This document shows, piece by piece, positions 9,517 to 20,365 of a stretch of DNA of 64,000 nt (positions are counted from its first letter, which is position 1; each line of letters opens with the position of its first letter). The translations under genes and the position numbers were made by a program. Under the pieces are notes generated by a model. That model was given only the letters and a program-made list of their open reading frames with translations. It was not told where the DNA came from and did no database searches. The stretch is from Mesodorylaimus sp. YZB2_4 (lineage: Eukaryota > Nematoda > Enoplea > Dorylaimida > Dorylaimidae), in assembly GCA_030248295.1 (NCBI GenBank), contig JASANH010000339.1:372001-436000 (forward strand). The letters are read 5' to 3'.

Positions 9517-11072
9517 ATGGCTCAATCAATGTTATTTGCATTTTTTCTCACTATCGTTCTATTCACATTTCCGAAAACGGCTGTCGCTGAGCCAAATCCA
9601 GAGTGCCAAGATCATCCGCGCTTAAGAGAAGCATGTCAACGACTGCCCAATTTAAAGTCGTGGTGCCAATCCAAGTCGAGAAACCCTGGTTTTAAGGCAA
9701 ATAATGTAGCCGAAGTGTGCAAAGCTTCTTGCGGATTGTGTTCCCGTGCCGTTTCAGATGAACGAGATGGGGTGTTTCAAGTAATTGAGTCGAGGTCACA
9801 GGTACGGTAGACATGTGGGATACCAATTCAAAGACACTGGGATCGAGGATTGTCAGCCCTTGGGGTTGTGTATCTACGAATCGATAGATGCCTTGACTGG
9901 CCGCTTTATTGAAATCCTTGGCTCGCCCTAGGTCTATTCTAAGGCTGACCAGAGGATGGCTCAAGCCAGGAACCAACCCACGCAGTCCACGACACCTCGT
10001 GATATAGTTTATTAGTCCCCACACCACAAGGGCCGTGTAGACTCACAATTCGGGGAGCAGCCGCACGTGCCAGCCGTCAAAGGGGTTCTGACGGACCTGA
10101 GCCCGAAGTGCTCACAGAGCAAGTTCAGATCAGGCACTCAAGGCTAGTTCTCAACCGATGTCTGCAATCAGACCAGTCACTCGACCTCGACCTCGCTCTC
10201 GGTCTCGTGCTGGCCCTGACTTAGGAGAGGCGGACCGGTTCCCTGAACCAGTGCACACATAGGCCAGAGGGCATAGCACATGCCTAGTCCATGCCTATTA
10301 CATTATGCAGGGAGCAGTGTATTGGATACGATACGCTCTGTCCAGGCGCGGAAGAAACTCGTCTGCTTGATGTCTCACGACTACGAGACCTGCCTGGAGG
10401 GTTTATGAGACCATCCGCTCCTTTGGCAGCACCTTCTGTAATGTACGGCCATTCAGCCTTTTGCGACTTTAGGAAAATGACCGATCGACGAAAGCTCCTA
10501 CTCGTAAACATTCTGGGACGACTAGAAGGCCCGGAAGACCAATCAGCAATGTAAGTCAGCTAGTGATATCCCACACACAAACCCAATGCTTGGTTTTTTT
10601 TCTCTTATTAGGCATGCGGTGTCGAGCCAGATTACAAGCCGTGTATTCCACTCAAGGTGGCCAATGCCCTGTTTCTTCGGTGTTGCCAGGATTACGACGT
10701 CCCTTCCAAATGCACTGGTCTGTGTAGGTACAACATTACTCTGGTCGAGGTATAAATTCATCTGATTTTTGAATATCTGGTATGCCATACGCGACATTTT
10801 AGGCCCAAACCATCGCACTTTCCAGTGCCTGCCCGATATCTGCGTTATCAACTCATCTATACTGCGCCTCGAGAAACCGTGATAACACGGCTTGTTGCAA
10901 TGCCAAGTCTGTAATGGAACAAGCTGGAGAACACTGCACTCCGTTCTGCGATCCAACAAAAGACATGGGCACAATTGGAGAAGAACACTTGTCATGCGCA
11001 ATGCAACTCGAAAATATCATGGATTGCCATTGGGCAGGAATACGAGAACTAAATGACAGAGATAAGGGATGA
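9517..11072 (+). CDS. secreted ShKT-domain plus DB-module protein
   Basis: Four exons: 9517-9780, 10473-10550, 10612-10749, 10803-11072 (750 nt, 249 residues). Signal peptide MLFAFFLTIVLFTFPKTAVA. Next is a ShKT-like domain with six cysteines from ECQDHPRL to VAEVCKASCGLC. A basic linker exon follows (TRKHSGTTRRPGRPISN). Two cysteine blocks then match the nematode DB module: RCCQDYDVPSKCTGLCRYN, and TACCNAK with HCTPFCDP and SCAMQLENIMDCHW. An ATG at 9424 would add 31 residues, but the start at 9517 gives the better signal peptide. The long first intron (9781-10472) holds repeats D and A, so the linker exon is the least certain part. Expected to be an extracellular protein of cuticle or secretory origin; its role is unknown. 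ShKT domains occur in many ordinary secreted proteins, so no toxin function is implied. Confidence 0.7.
9885..10170 (-). repeat. dispersed repeat D, copy in an intron
   Basis: Within the first intron of the ShKT-DB gene. The reverse complement resembles 14975-15230 and 48350-48600: shared CTGGTCTGA, GAACCCCTTTGA, GCTGCTCCCC and GGCGAGCCAAGGATTT blocks. Confidence 0.6.
10365..10460. repeat. dispersed repeat A, copy 2
   Basis: Carries CCTGCCTGGAGGGTTTATGA, then GACCATCCGCTCC and TGTACGGCCATTCA, shared with 2640-2765 and 41062-41130. It lies in the intron just before the linker exon. Confidence 0.6.
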
Positions 11073-11079
11073 TCTGTGT

Positions 11080-12350
11080 GATGTGTGTTCATATGGATGA
11101 TTGCCCCATGGTTATGACTCTAAAATAATACGCACCGCAGTTGATCAAAGTTTTGCTGTATGCCATGCCGAGAAGGATCAGGTGGTGGGTTCGATCTTAC
11201 CTCGCTTTGCAAGTGCAGTTTTGCTATGTCCTGCCCAGGTAGTACTGACAGACTAGCAAGAGAACGACCCAGAATACTCAAACAAGGGGACCGGGCTCTT
11301 TCATCCGGCTGCTTCCTACGACCAGGCTGTGAGGGCCATAAGAAAAGTCTTTATCAGGTAGGACAGACAATTCTGGGAAGAGTAAACCCGTGAGAGTCAA
11401 GAACAGCTACTGTACAAAGGTGACTTGGGCATGAAGTAAGGAATATGACGCGAAATTTCGTTAAGATGAGGCATATAGGTGCGAATGATCATGTTTTGAT
11501 TATCTTAACTAGTTAGCCAAGGTTAACCGTGAAAGAATGTTTGGCCCACTTTGACCTTTTTGGGGACATACATGTAGGATTTCAAAGTCATCCGACGTGG
11601 GGGATCGAAGGATAAGATTTTGATAGGTCCTGCATATATCTTCCTGAAAAAAGTATGTATACCTATTAATAGCTCCACTGAGGTATTAGGTACTTTTGTT
11701 ATGGATGACACTGGCGGGGTGGAGAAAAAGCAAATAGAAAAGCAAAAAGCACAAAAAGTGGGCTAAAAATGGATCTTGTGATTTAGGTACTGATCATTTA
11801 CTTAGGCAGCATCGCTAAAATGCACTCAAGGACGTAGCACAGTTGTTTCAAAATTTAAAAAAAAAGTTTTGGACCGAAGGCCGTTTTGCCTATAGCCGGC
11901 AGAGCGAGCAAAATCAATGTGGGTGTCATGAGCTCTTATACATAATTTGGATGCGGAAGACTTATGTTTCTGAAGCGTTGATTCGAGGAGTTTTGTAAAA
12001 ACTCGAAATCAACTCTGCATTGTTTATTTGGCCCAGACAGCACCTGTGCCCTGCGCAGAAGTAATCGTCAACAAGAATTTTTATCAGCGTCAGCATCCAA
12101 GCTACCTTGTTTAGTGCATTGATCATGTAGCTGCACTCTGCCCTTCTAGCCAGCTGTCGCTTGACCCTATGTGTATGGGATATGGCGCTGGAGATTTAGG
12201 GATAAACATTCTCGAATTTCGCCCCCCCCCAGCCTTGCTCCGCCTCACAAACTCTGCTAATATAAGAGCCATTTGCAACTGACAGTGAGAATAACCAAAG
12301 CGATAGTGTGGTTTGTACTTGCAGCGGAGAAGCCCTCGAGGTCATCGCAG
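11080..12350. other. gene-free stretch with repeat H
   Basis: No supported gene. About 11800-11845 (GCATCGCTAAAATGCACTCA and following) recurs at about 57685-57725. A C9 run lies at 12222-12230, just upstream of the next gene. Confidence 0.45.
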
Positions 12351-12352
12351 CA

Positions 12353-13325
12353 ATGAGAAAACTCCTGATAGCGATTGCATTCTTTTTGTGTGCTGGTAGA
12401 AGTTTCTGCACGGTCACTTTAGGGTGTAACTCCTTTTACTGTTGCAGGCGTTCAAGCCCTGAACGAAGAAGCAAGACTGCTGCATCAAATTCTTGAGGGG
12501 TACGACCCCAGAGTGCGTCCCGTTATTGACAGCCGCAACCCGGTAAATGTCGCGCTCAAAGTTTATCCTATCGACATGTTCGAAAAGGCAAGGCTTACTG
12601 AACATACAGCAGACGGTTGCAGCCTGCTTTGAAGCTTGTCACATTTTAGGTCCCTCACGATAACGTATACTCTATCAATGCTTACATCTCTTTGGTAAGG
12701 AAAAATCCCATTATCCCGACTACAGTAAGCTCAGACTCTTTCTTGCAGGAGTGGGCTGATCAGCACTTGGCTTGGAACCCAGCTGACTATTTTAACATAA
12801 GCCGCATTCGCGTGCAGCCGTACAAGGGTGATAAGTCGCCTGTGATATGGACTCCAGACCTGGTCATGTGGTCGGGGTATGTTCACTTTTTCTTTCGTAA
12901 AATGTGCTCTCTTGTACAAGGCATGTTGCAGAAAATTCGATGAGCTGGACGTGTTTCCAACACGAGCAGTCATCTATCACGATGGGACAGTCCGTTGGTT
13001 TCAGCACCGCTCCATGACTGTGCCTTGCGCAAAGAAAGTAGAGGGCGGTGTGACGCGTGTCAAGTGTATGCCTGCTATGGGATCGTGGGCGTACCCTGAA
13101 AAAGAAATGAATTTGCAAGCTGGACTCGCGGAAAAGGGAGTTGGTCGAAAATTACCAGGATCCAAGTGGAGATTGGCAAGTAGGCTGTGGTTAGGTGCGC
13201 GTCGATTCGATACCGACCTTAAGATTTCAGGCCAGAACATAAATAAGACCTCGTTGTTCTATCCGTACGAAACATCTCCCTACATCGAGATCACCTACGC
13301 ACTTGAATACGAGTCCGAACAATGA
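12353..13325 (+). CDS. secreted Cys-loop ligand-binding-domain protein (acetylcholine-binding-protein-like), copy A
   Basis: Six exons: 12353-12395, 12448-12587, 12650-12694, 12749-12876, 12932-13179, 13231-13325 (699 nt, 232 residues). Signal peptide MRKLLIAIAFFLCAGVQA, then only the extracellular domain of a nicotinic-type receptor: NEEARLLHQIL helix, WNPADYFNISRIRV, loop A WTPDLVMW, loop B GSWAYP. The Cys loop has 12 residues between cysteines, as in molluscan acetylcholine-binding protein; receptors have 13. The protein stops after the last strand (IEITYALEY) with no transmembrane segment, so it should be soluble. Loop C reads YPYETSPY; the vicinal Cys pair that defines acetylcholine-binding alpha subunits is absent. 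The Cys loop lacks the usual FPFD. Intron 2 (12588-12649) uses a GC donor. Likely binds a small ligand or modulates cholinergic signalling; the ligand is unknown. Confidence 0.85.
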
Positions 13326-13718
13326 GCCAATGCTGGGTGTCAAAACGGAAAGTATTGACCGAAAAAATGAGATCTTTTGAATGGGTTTGTTTGACAGATT
13401 TTTAAACTAGCTAAATGCTGAATGTACAATAGGGCTAAGAATAAATGCTCGTAAACATGACGACGCTTGTCCCTGGTACAACCGCCCTCACCGAGCAGCC
13501 CCTAAAAACCAGGGCATTTTTCGCACAAAGCACATTGATCGAACGAGACAGCTGGCCTTGATCATCTTGCTTTCATTCTTGTTCTTGTCAGATATGTATT
13601 ATGGGCAGCCAGTTATGCTGGCAAGCGAGTGGGTCAGGATACTTCTTGTCTGAAAATCAAGACTAGCTCAAGTCAGACTTCACAGCCTGCGTCTGGTGCT
13701 CGTTCGCCCTCTATCGGG

Positions 13719-14761
13719 ATGAATCCGGAGCTAGTTTTCCTTTATCTTTTAGCAATCATTGGTATGATTTTCATGAACCACTCGTAATTGAACTTGGCCA
13801 CTTGTCTGTCTGTTTAGGCGTGCACGGGTACAATCAGCAAACCAAAATCTTGCAAAAGGTTCTTAAAAATTCTGATCCTCGAGCGCGGCCTGTAGCCAAT
13901 GATCTCGACGCTATCAACGTCTCATTGGCCGTCTATGCGAGGGACTTGTACGAACCGGTGAGTATCGATTGGTGCATCTCGCAGTGTGGCGTGATTATTT
14001 AGGAAGTGCCTGAGGCCCCACTGATATCACTTAGTAAGGCACCTATTGCACATGGCATGGCATTCAAGCTACCATGAAATGTCATCTATTTTTAGACTGG
14101 ACATGACAACGTCTATCGTCTGCGTATCATTTTGAGTCAGGTAAGTGCTTCAAGTATACAATGCACCTATCCGACTTTAACCCGACCATCTGTTTAAGAG
14201 CTGGACTGATGAGTTTATCGCATGGGATCCAAGAATGTTTGGCAACGTGGAGAGAATTCGTGTGAATCCATCCGTCATATGGACACCGGACATCACTTCG
14301 TTCTCTGGGTAAGGGTTACAGTATGATTGTGTTTTTGCTAGTAGTATCGACACTTTCAGAAAACTCGAACCACTGGACACGTACACGGAGAAGGCCATAA
14401 TTAACTACGACGGCAAGGTGCGTTTGTATGTGCACCGTCTGGTGGCATTACCCTGCAAGGTCGAGGCACGAACTACTGGAGGACAGCGAGTCAGGTGTTC
14501 TGCAACGTTCGGATCTTGGGTTTACCCGCAACAGGAGTTGAACTTGCAAATTTTAGAAGAGGATATAGCCCTTACTCGCTCTGCTATCGGCTCCAAGTGG
14601 CAACTGACTGGTAATAAATGCGACTTTGACAAATCTTCTCGCACTATCTGCTTTGTCACTTAGGATACAACGCAACCAAACTGTTGTTCCAATATCCTCA
14701 CGAGACTTCGCCCTTCCCCAAGATCCGCGTTTCCGTCGAGTATACGGCAGATGGCAATTAG
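13719..14761 (+). CDS. secreted Cys-loop ligand-binding-domain protein, copy B
   Basis: Tandem paralogue of the preceding gene, 393 bp downstream on the same strand. Exons: 13719-13761, 13818-13957, 14096-14140, 14199-14308, 14360-14610, 14664-14761 (687 nt, 228 residues). The first three exons have exactly the lengths of copy A (43, 140, 45 nt) and all five intron positions and phases agree. Signal peptide MNPELVFLYLLAIIGVHG. Domain motifs: DNVYRLRIIL, WDPRMFGNVERIRV, loop A WTPDITSF, loop B GSWVYP, loop C YPHETSPF. The Cys loop holds 13 residues (CKVEARTTGGQRVRC). It ends after the last beta strand (IRVSVEYTADGN) with no membrane segment. Loop C again has no vicinal cysteines, and the loop A aromatic is Phe. 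Sequence divergence between copies is large although the exon plan is shared, suggesting an old duplication. Confidence 0.85.
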
Positions 14762-14974
14762 AAGATCTGCTGCATCGTATTAGCGTAGTGATCAGTCATT
14801 TTATCTTGTCTGTTCAGTAAACGAAGCATCATTGAGAGCAGTCACTTCGTGATCGCCCTTTTAGAAGAGTAGAGGCATGGAACAAGCAAGTGGTTCCAGG
14901 ACAAGGAAACTTCCCCCTTATTTGCCTCATCACAGCCCCGCTTTTCATCGTAACAGGGGGAATAGCTCAGTTTG

Positions 14975-15230
14975 GTTACGGGCATCTGTAGGGGACTGGT
15001 CTTGAGTTCCTGGTCTGACCCAGCAGCGGTCCGTCCGAACCCCTTTGACAGCCGACACTTGTGGCTGCTCCCCGAATTGAGAGTCTATACGGGCTTCTTG
15101 GTGTGGGACAGTAAAGCTCGTCGAAAATTTCCATGAAAACGTGGGATCGCTCCTACGGCTTGAGCCGTCCTCTGCTCATCCCGTCTGTCCTAGGGCGAGC
15201 CAAGGATTTTAATACCTGGTTCATTACACT
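14975..15230 (+). repeat. dispersed repeat D, copy
   Basis: Shares with 48350-48600 the blocks GACTGGTCT, GAACCCCTTTGA, GGCTGCTCCCCGAATT, TGGGACAGTAAAGC and GGCGAGCCAAGGATTT. No reading frame is preserved. A short related fragment lies near 22630. Confidence 0.65.
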
Positions 15231-15639
15231 AAGCGCGGCAACCTTACGGCCAAATCCGCGCCACGCGGCAATGTAAATGCCCCATGACCAAATCCATTGC
15301 ATGTCCGCCCTTTACTGCCGTCGGAGTGGGTTTCCGTTTACTAGGAGCTCGTCCATCAACGCCAACGCACCCAGCACCCTAAAGTCGCTCACGTAGAACC
15401 GCCTTGTCGCATCATTAATAGAAGCGCTAGCATCTCTATAGTGTGTGCGGCTGCAGGAGATAAACTTTTATAACAAGTTTGAAAAAGCTGAGCCGAAATG
15501 TGAAAGGGACTTGGGAGGGGCGAAAATCTAGGGCGGGGGGGGGGGGGCAAGTTTCCGTAAACCTTCTTCCTGCAGACTTTTACTATAGTTTTCTCATGGC
15601 TACAGCAGTTACGAGGTGTTCAGGAAACCCGCTTGAGAC

Positions 15640-17470
15640 GATGGATGAGGGCGCGAGGAATAAGTTCTCGTTCAAGTAGTATAGCTCCTTCCATACCCCG
15701 TTTTCACTCCGCCCTTTTCCTGATCGATCTGCCATCGATCCGTCCCAATCAGCTAATCACCGACCACCATTCCCACCCACCAACCGATCGACCGCCGACG
15801 GCGCCACGTAGCGAGAGAGTCGCCTTCTAAGGCGTCCTCCCATCCATCGAACACCGCAAAACCAGTCCACGATTGGTAGGCCAATTGCTGAACATTATCA
15901 TATTTTTCTGACAGGTAATACTGCATTCTCGCACTCCTCACTGGCCTCGCAGCCTACTAAGTATGGTACATTCTCGCCACTTTACACTGCCCTCGCTGGC
16001 CCACTGCGCTGTTGACACTTTACACTGCACTCGCAGCCGATACATGTAAGCGCGCTCCTGGCCATGTCTTGTCATTCCGATTGACTGCTCGTTTACTAAT
16101 GATGGTCTTGGCTGCACGAATGTGGGTCTCGTTGCCCTCGCCTGTCAGTCCGTTGCCATCGCCAGTGAGCCAGTTGCCAGCGAATGTGGGTCTTGTTGCC
16201 CACGCAGGCTGGTCTCGTTGCAGTCGCCCACGAATGTTGGTCTTGACCAACGCCAGATGGGTCTGCGTATCGGAATGGCTGCGATGTGACGACCTCCCCG
16301 TGGTGCAGCTGGAAACTGGTCTCCCGATCAGGCCAACGTCACACAAGAAAGAAGAACCGACGAAGCTGCAATCGGATCGAAAGTCGAATACAACGAGCGA
16401 CGGACTCGTTCACTCAGCAGACTGACTTCTGTAGTGCTTCCACTTTCAGGCCCGACTTCCGTTGCGAGGGGCACGTAGGTGATCAGCCCCTCGTCGCATC
16501 TCGAACGTGCTGGTCGACAATGAACGACTCGGCCAGGTGAGTTCGATCTCTTCTTGCACTTCCTTCGAGCTTCTAATCGAGCTTGCTTTGCAGGTATCAA
16601 AGCTGGCCCTGGTGTCCACGCTTGTTCGTGCGTCACTAGAACCCGAGCAGTCGAGCCGCGGACACGCGGAGCCGCGGATACGGATAAGACCGAATCTACA
16701 TGCATGGCCGAACCAAACGATGAATCGAGCTCCAACTCTGCCGTCGACCAATGGCGTCTTGGACGAAGTTGCGATTGTCGGTGTGACATCCACTGATCTC
16801 GATCGTGAAGACTTGTGTATGGCGTATCATTGCTTGTATGTAGCGTCTGTTGGGTTCCTAGGAGAAGGGTGGGTCATGGGAGCGACGAGAAACTAACCTC
16901 CCTGTCAGGGCCTTAGCGAGACCGAGAGGTCGAGCTCTACTGGTTTTCCTACTGTTCTAAGAGATTGGCACGATTAGTTCCTGGTCTGAGGAGCCTATAT
17001 AAAGACGCTCCTCCATGGGCTTGTCAGGTGATACTCCGACTGACGAGTACTGACGACATCTACTTGGCGTGAGTCCCATCCGTGTTGGCGTAGTGGCTCT
17101 ACGAATAAACTATCGTCGACACGTGGGCTGCGTGACTGTCATAGTTAGTTAGATACCCAGTAATAATACATCGAGTGAACTTGAGTTACTGTACCGTACA
17201 TTCTTACGCGCGTGGACATCACAAGCATGCATACCACACAAGGGCATATCACACAAGGATCTAGCCATGTATGTCCACTTGGCAGATGGGCGCGGTCAAC
17301 GCTCGATCGATGTGTGGGTGGGTGAAAATGGTGCTCATTTATTGGCTGATCGGGACGGATCAATGGAAAATCGATCATAAAAAGGGGCGGAGTGAATCCG
17401 GGGTATGGTGGGGCTATACCTGTTCGGCAATAAATTCTGCGTGTTCGAGAGCACTGAGAAATCAAGTTTC
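15640..17470. mobile_element. inverted-repeat-bounded element with LTR-like interior signals
   Basis: About 190 bp at 15640-15830 recurs in inverted orientation at 17280-17470 (shared CCATACCCCG, TTCACTCCGCCC, GATCCGTCCC and CCACCCA blocks). Between them, at about 16985-17110, are a TATATAAAGACG box and an AATAAA, the order expected of a promoter and poly(A) signal in an LTR. 16120-16260 contains imperfect short tandem repeats around GTTGCC. No transposase or polymerase is visible. A G13 run is at 15535-15547, just outside. Confidence 0.5.
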
Positions 17471-17641
17471 ACTCAATATTGCCTGTGTGCGCATAATTGG
17501 CTAATGAGATCAGTGGATAGATAATACACCCTACCTACAGTAAGAAAGCCTGTGCCTGCACCTCTGCTCCTGCTCCTGTCCACCATGCGGCATAGCTTCG
17601 ACAACTTTAAACTGTCATGAGTGAGTAACAAAGTGTCTGCT

Positions 17642-17880
17642 TTAGGGCGGCCAGCCGTCGAAGTATGCAGATAAGGAATTGTAGTTGCGCTTTCTCTGGT
17701 CATACTGGTGTGGCGAAGAGGCGGTGAGCTTGCGATAACCGTCGTCTGGGACACCTTTTTCTTTGCCAATTTGAAGGGAACGAAAGGTAAGAGACTGATC
17801 GCGAGTCATGCCCCCAGTTGAGGGAGGATCAGAGGAATAATCCACGGGGACTGAGTCTGATGGAGGTCGTTTTAAAAAGA
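17642..17880 (-). other. coding-like exon, gene unidentified
   Basis: Open minus-strand frame ending at 17642 that reads through DSVPVDYSSDPPSTGGMTRD and KEKGVPDDGYRKL with amino-acid usage like real exons here. Upstream pieces near 17890-18014 (LLSKEDSLTELEGRK) could belong to it in another frame. I could not assemble a phase-consistent gene and recognise no family. It may be a last exon or a gene remnant. Confidence 0.25.
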
Positions 17881-18073
17881 GCTGATGTGGGTAGAATGTG
17901 GAATAACAAAATTTCTGTCCTAACTTTCCTCCCTTCCAGCTCTGTCAAAGAGTCTTCCTTGCTTAGTAACCTGGCACTCACAAGAAAGTGGGCGCTTTTG
18001 CCGTTTGGTCCCAAGGCAAAGGCTAGTATAAGGCTGGCTGAAGCCTGATATTGAACCTGATAAGTTTTATACC

Positions 18074-18160
18074 AGACTAAGCCTAAGCTTAGTATCAGTC
18101 TAAGCCTAAGTCATATGTCAGCCTAAGCCTAAAGCCTAAGCCTAATACCAGCCTAAGCTA
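18074..18160. repeat. GCCTAA/TTAGGC-like interstitial telomere-type tract
   Basis: Roughly ten imperfect GCCTAA hexamers within about 90 bp, including several head-to-tail pairs around 18120-18145. TTAGGC is the telomere repeat of most nematodes. The tract is degenerate and lies about 170 bp upstream of the archaemetzincin gene. Confidence 0.6.
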
Positions 18161-18331
18161 ACCCATGTTGGGGACCAAACAGCAAAAGAGCCAGAAAGTG
18201 GCACTTCCAGTCTTGATGAAACAACGACGAAGGCATATCTGAATTGCCAGGGAGACCGGAAGTGACCAGACTCTTGCGCAGTGTGTAAAATATGCTGTCG
18301 ATTCTGCCATGGCTGCCTCACGGTCTAGACA

Positions 18332-18862
18332 ATGGTTTTGCAAACAGTGTTCACCATATATCGCGATCCCGATGTCCCTGTTTCGGCCATAGAAGACATA
18401 GTCAGCCACCTGGACACCACTTTCGATCACTTTGGAATATGCATACGAAGCGAAATCATCGAGCTGAAACCTGTTGATGGGGCTTACGACGAGGAGAGAG
18501 AGCAATACTCGGCCGACTCCTTGATCAATCAGTGCGCTCGTCAGATGCCTCCCAACGCGGCCAATGATCGAAGTTGGTTCCTGTATTTCGTCAGCGATGA
18601 CCTGTACCACGGAGACCTGAATTTTGTGTTTGGCGTGGGCTCGCATCGACGAGGAGCCGTCATTTCGTTGCACCGTTTGGAAGGGAAGAAGGATCTGTTG
18701 CGGAAATTGACTGTGCACGAAACTGGGCACGTCTTCAGTTTGAATCATTGTCGAGATAAGAAATGCGTTATGATTTTTTCAAATAGTCTCGAGGAATTGA
18801 AACAAAAGGGAAACGAATTTTGCAAGGAATGTCGAAAAAAGTTGTTGCGCAAAGTGTCTTGA
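18332..18862 (+). CDS. archaemetzincin-family zinc metallopeptidase, short intronless form
   Basis: Single uninterrupted frame of 176 residues. The active site is HETGHVFSLNHC, fitting the archaemetzincin signature HExxHxxxxxHC. After four residues follows CVMIFSNS and then FCKECRKKL, the second zinc-binding CxxC. Upstream, DLNFVFGVGSHRRGAVISLHR matches the conserved strand region of the archaeal and bacterial enzymes. At about 176 residues it has prokaryotic length; vertebrate AMZ1 and AMZ2 are roughly twice to three times as long. Every other confidently modelled gene of comparable size here has introns. The ATG at 18332 is the first in frame giving a family-like N terminus. Predicted to be a cytosolic aminopeptidase-like metalloprotease. 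All metal ligands are present, so it should be active. A candidate for horizontal acquisition. Confidence 0.88.
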   Translation: MVLQTVFTIYRDPDVPVSAIEDIVSHLDTTFDHFGICIRSEIIELKPVDGAYDEEREQYSADSLINQCARQMPPNAANDRSWFLYFVSDDLYHGDLNFVFGVGSHRRGAVISLHRLEGKKDLLRKLTVHETGHVFSLNHCRDKKCVMIFSNSLEELKQKGNEFCKECRKKLLRKVS

Positions 18863-18869
18863 AGATCGA

Positions 18870-20360
18870 AGAGTGCCGTTACCTCAGAGGTCTGTGTGGG
18901 CTTGTATATTGTCTGTGTTTACTCGTCATTTTTCATCCGTGCATTCAATCGCGTGCCAGTGTGTGGTTTTTGTAACGCACCATGTCGAACTGAAAAACAG
19001 GCACTGACTGTAGAGTAGCTACAGCATGGACTGACGTGCTCGAGTCTGTGAGTGGTCCCTCGATGTGGGTGTTTCAGGCAATGTCGCTGCGCATATGACA
19101 ACAGTAGGTGGGCCCATTTCGTGAGTCGAATAGGTGAAGCAGCGAGTCACTAAATTTTAGTTGCGCTAATTTGCAGCGAAAACTACTTGTTCGCGTTTTC
19201 TTGAGAGAATCTCATTATCGCAGAGCAGAGGCGCCGGTAGCCGACCTACAAGAAGAATAGTAATATTTTTTGAAAGCCATTCCCAGCGTGAGATTAGAAT
19301 TAACCACCGATCGTGAGCATATGCTGAGGTCGCGTGCGTGAGTGTACGTGCGTGAGCATGCCTTCATACCCAATGAATTTGTCTTACAGGCGTGAGAAAG
19401 GAAGTCCGTGCTTAGCGAAGCAGACATACTTGATTAAACCTGCCATTTTGGTAACTCGTTGATGTCTAAGTGACTAGTCCTTCTGTGGATTTGACACCAT
19501 ATACAGTATGTTCGGCCTGGTTTATCGATGCAGGCAGGCGGACCAGGCTGAAGGTCAATCATCTAGTGGATGCCATTTCAGTCAGCAATCATCCATCGAG
19601 TTCGATCAGTTATTTGTTATCATTCATGAGAGTTAGGTAGAATTTCTTTCGACCTAGACCGTCGAAATAGTAAAAAATTCATTATTTTTTCGCTGCACAG
19701 TGTTCGTAATGCATTAGGGACGGACGTCATGTTCACGGCACGAATTATTCACGCGTGGGACTCGGCACAAGACGTGCTGGTTGAGTGGGACAGTCATGAA
19801 CGTCCCATCCGTCGCAAAGCACTGGTGATAAGGCCATGATTATCAGCAGCGATGTGGATGCGTCTGTTTTGATCATTGGCTGTTCTCGATTTGAACTTGC
19901 CTCGCCTTACCTCATCCCATCTGCTTGAACACTTTATGAGCGCAGTTGGAAGTGGACACAATCGTTTGACTTCTTCTGCTGTTCAAAAAAACTCAATCGA
20001 CGGGTTTGATTGGGGTTTTTTGGTCTCATTTCCTCGCTTGCGGCCAGCCAGATTTAATATTCTCGGTCAGTGAACGTCTGGGTTTTTCTTCGTCTTTAAG
20101 CAATTTCAACTTGCACTACTCGCTTTAAACAAATAACCAAAGGTGAAAATGAGAATTTAATTTCCCGAATGTTCCACGAGCGTGACAATGTCAGTTCGAT
20201 TTGGTAGATATGGGGACTGGTGGTCATTATATTGTTGACTTTGGTCACAGCGAGACGACGGCATCGATTAAGGATCTCCCAGACTACGGCAGGCTCCTTA
20301 TTTGCGTACGTGCCAAGAGGCCATAGAAATTTTTGAAACCATTCGGAAAGGTAGCGCGAC
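18870..20360. other. intergenic, nothing recognised
   Basis: About 1.5 kb between the archaemetzincin and GPCR genes. Short frames exist on both strands, but none has family motifs or plausible splicing. Confidence 0.45.
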
Positions 20361-20365
20361 CTAAG

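Noticed and set aside
16012-16896. Several 100-150 residue overlapping frames on both strands
   Set aside because: Lie inside the repeat element, show no motif, and the opposing frames are equally open.
18158-18748. 196-residue minus-strand frame
   Set aside because: Antisense of the archaemetzincin gene, whose zinc motifs are on the plus strand.
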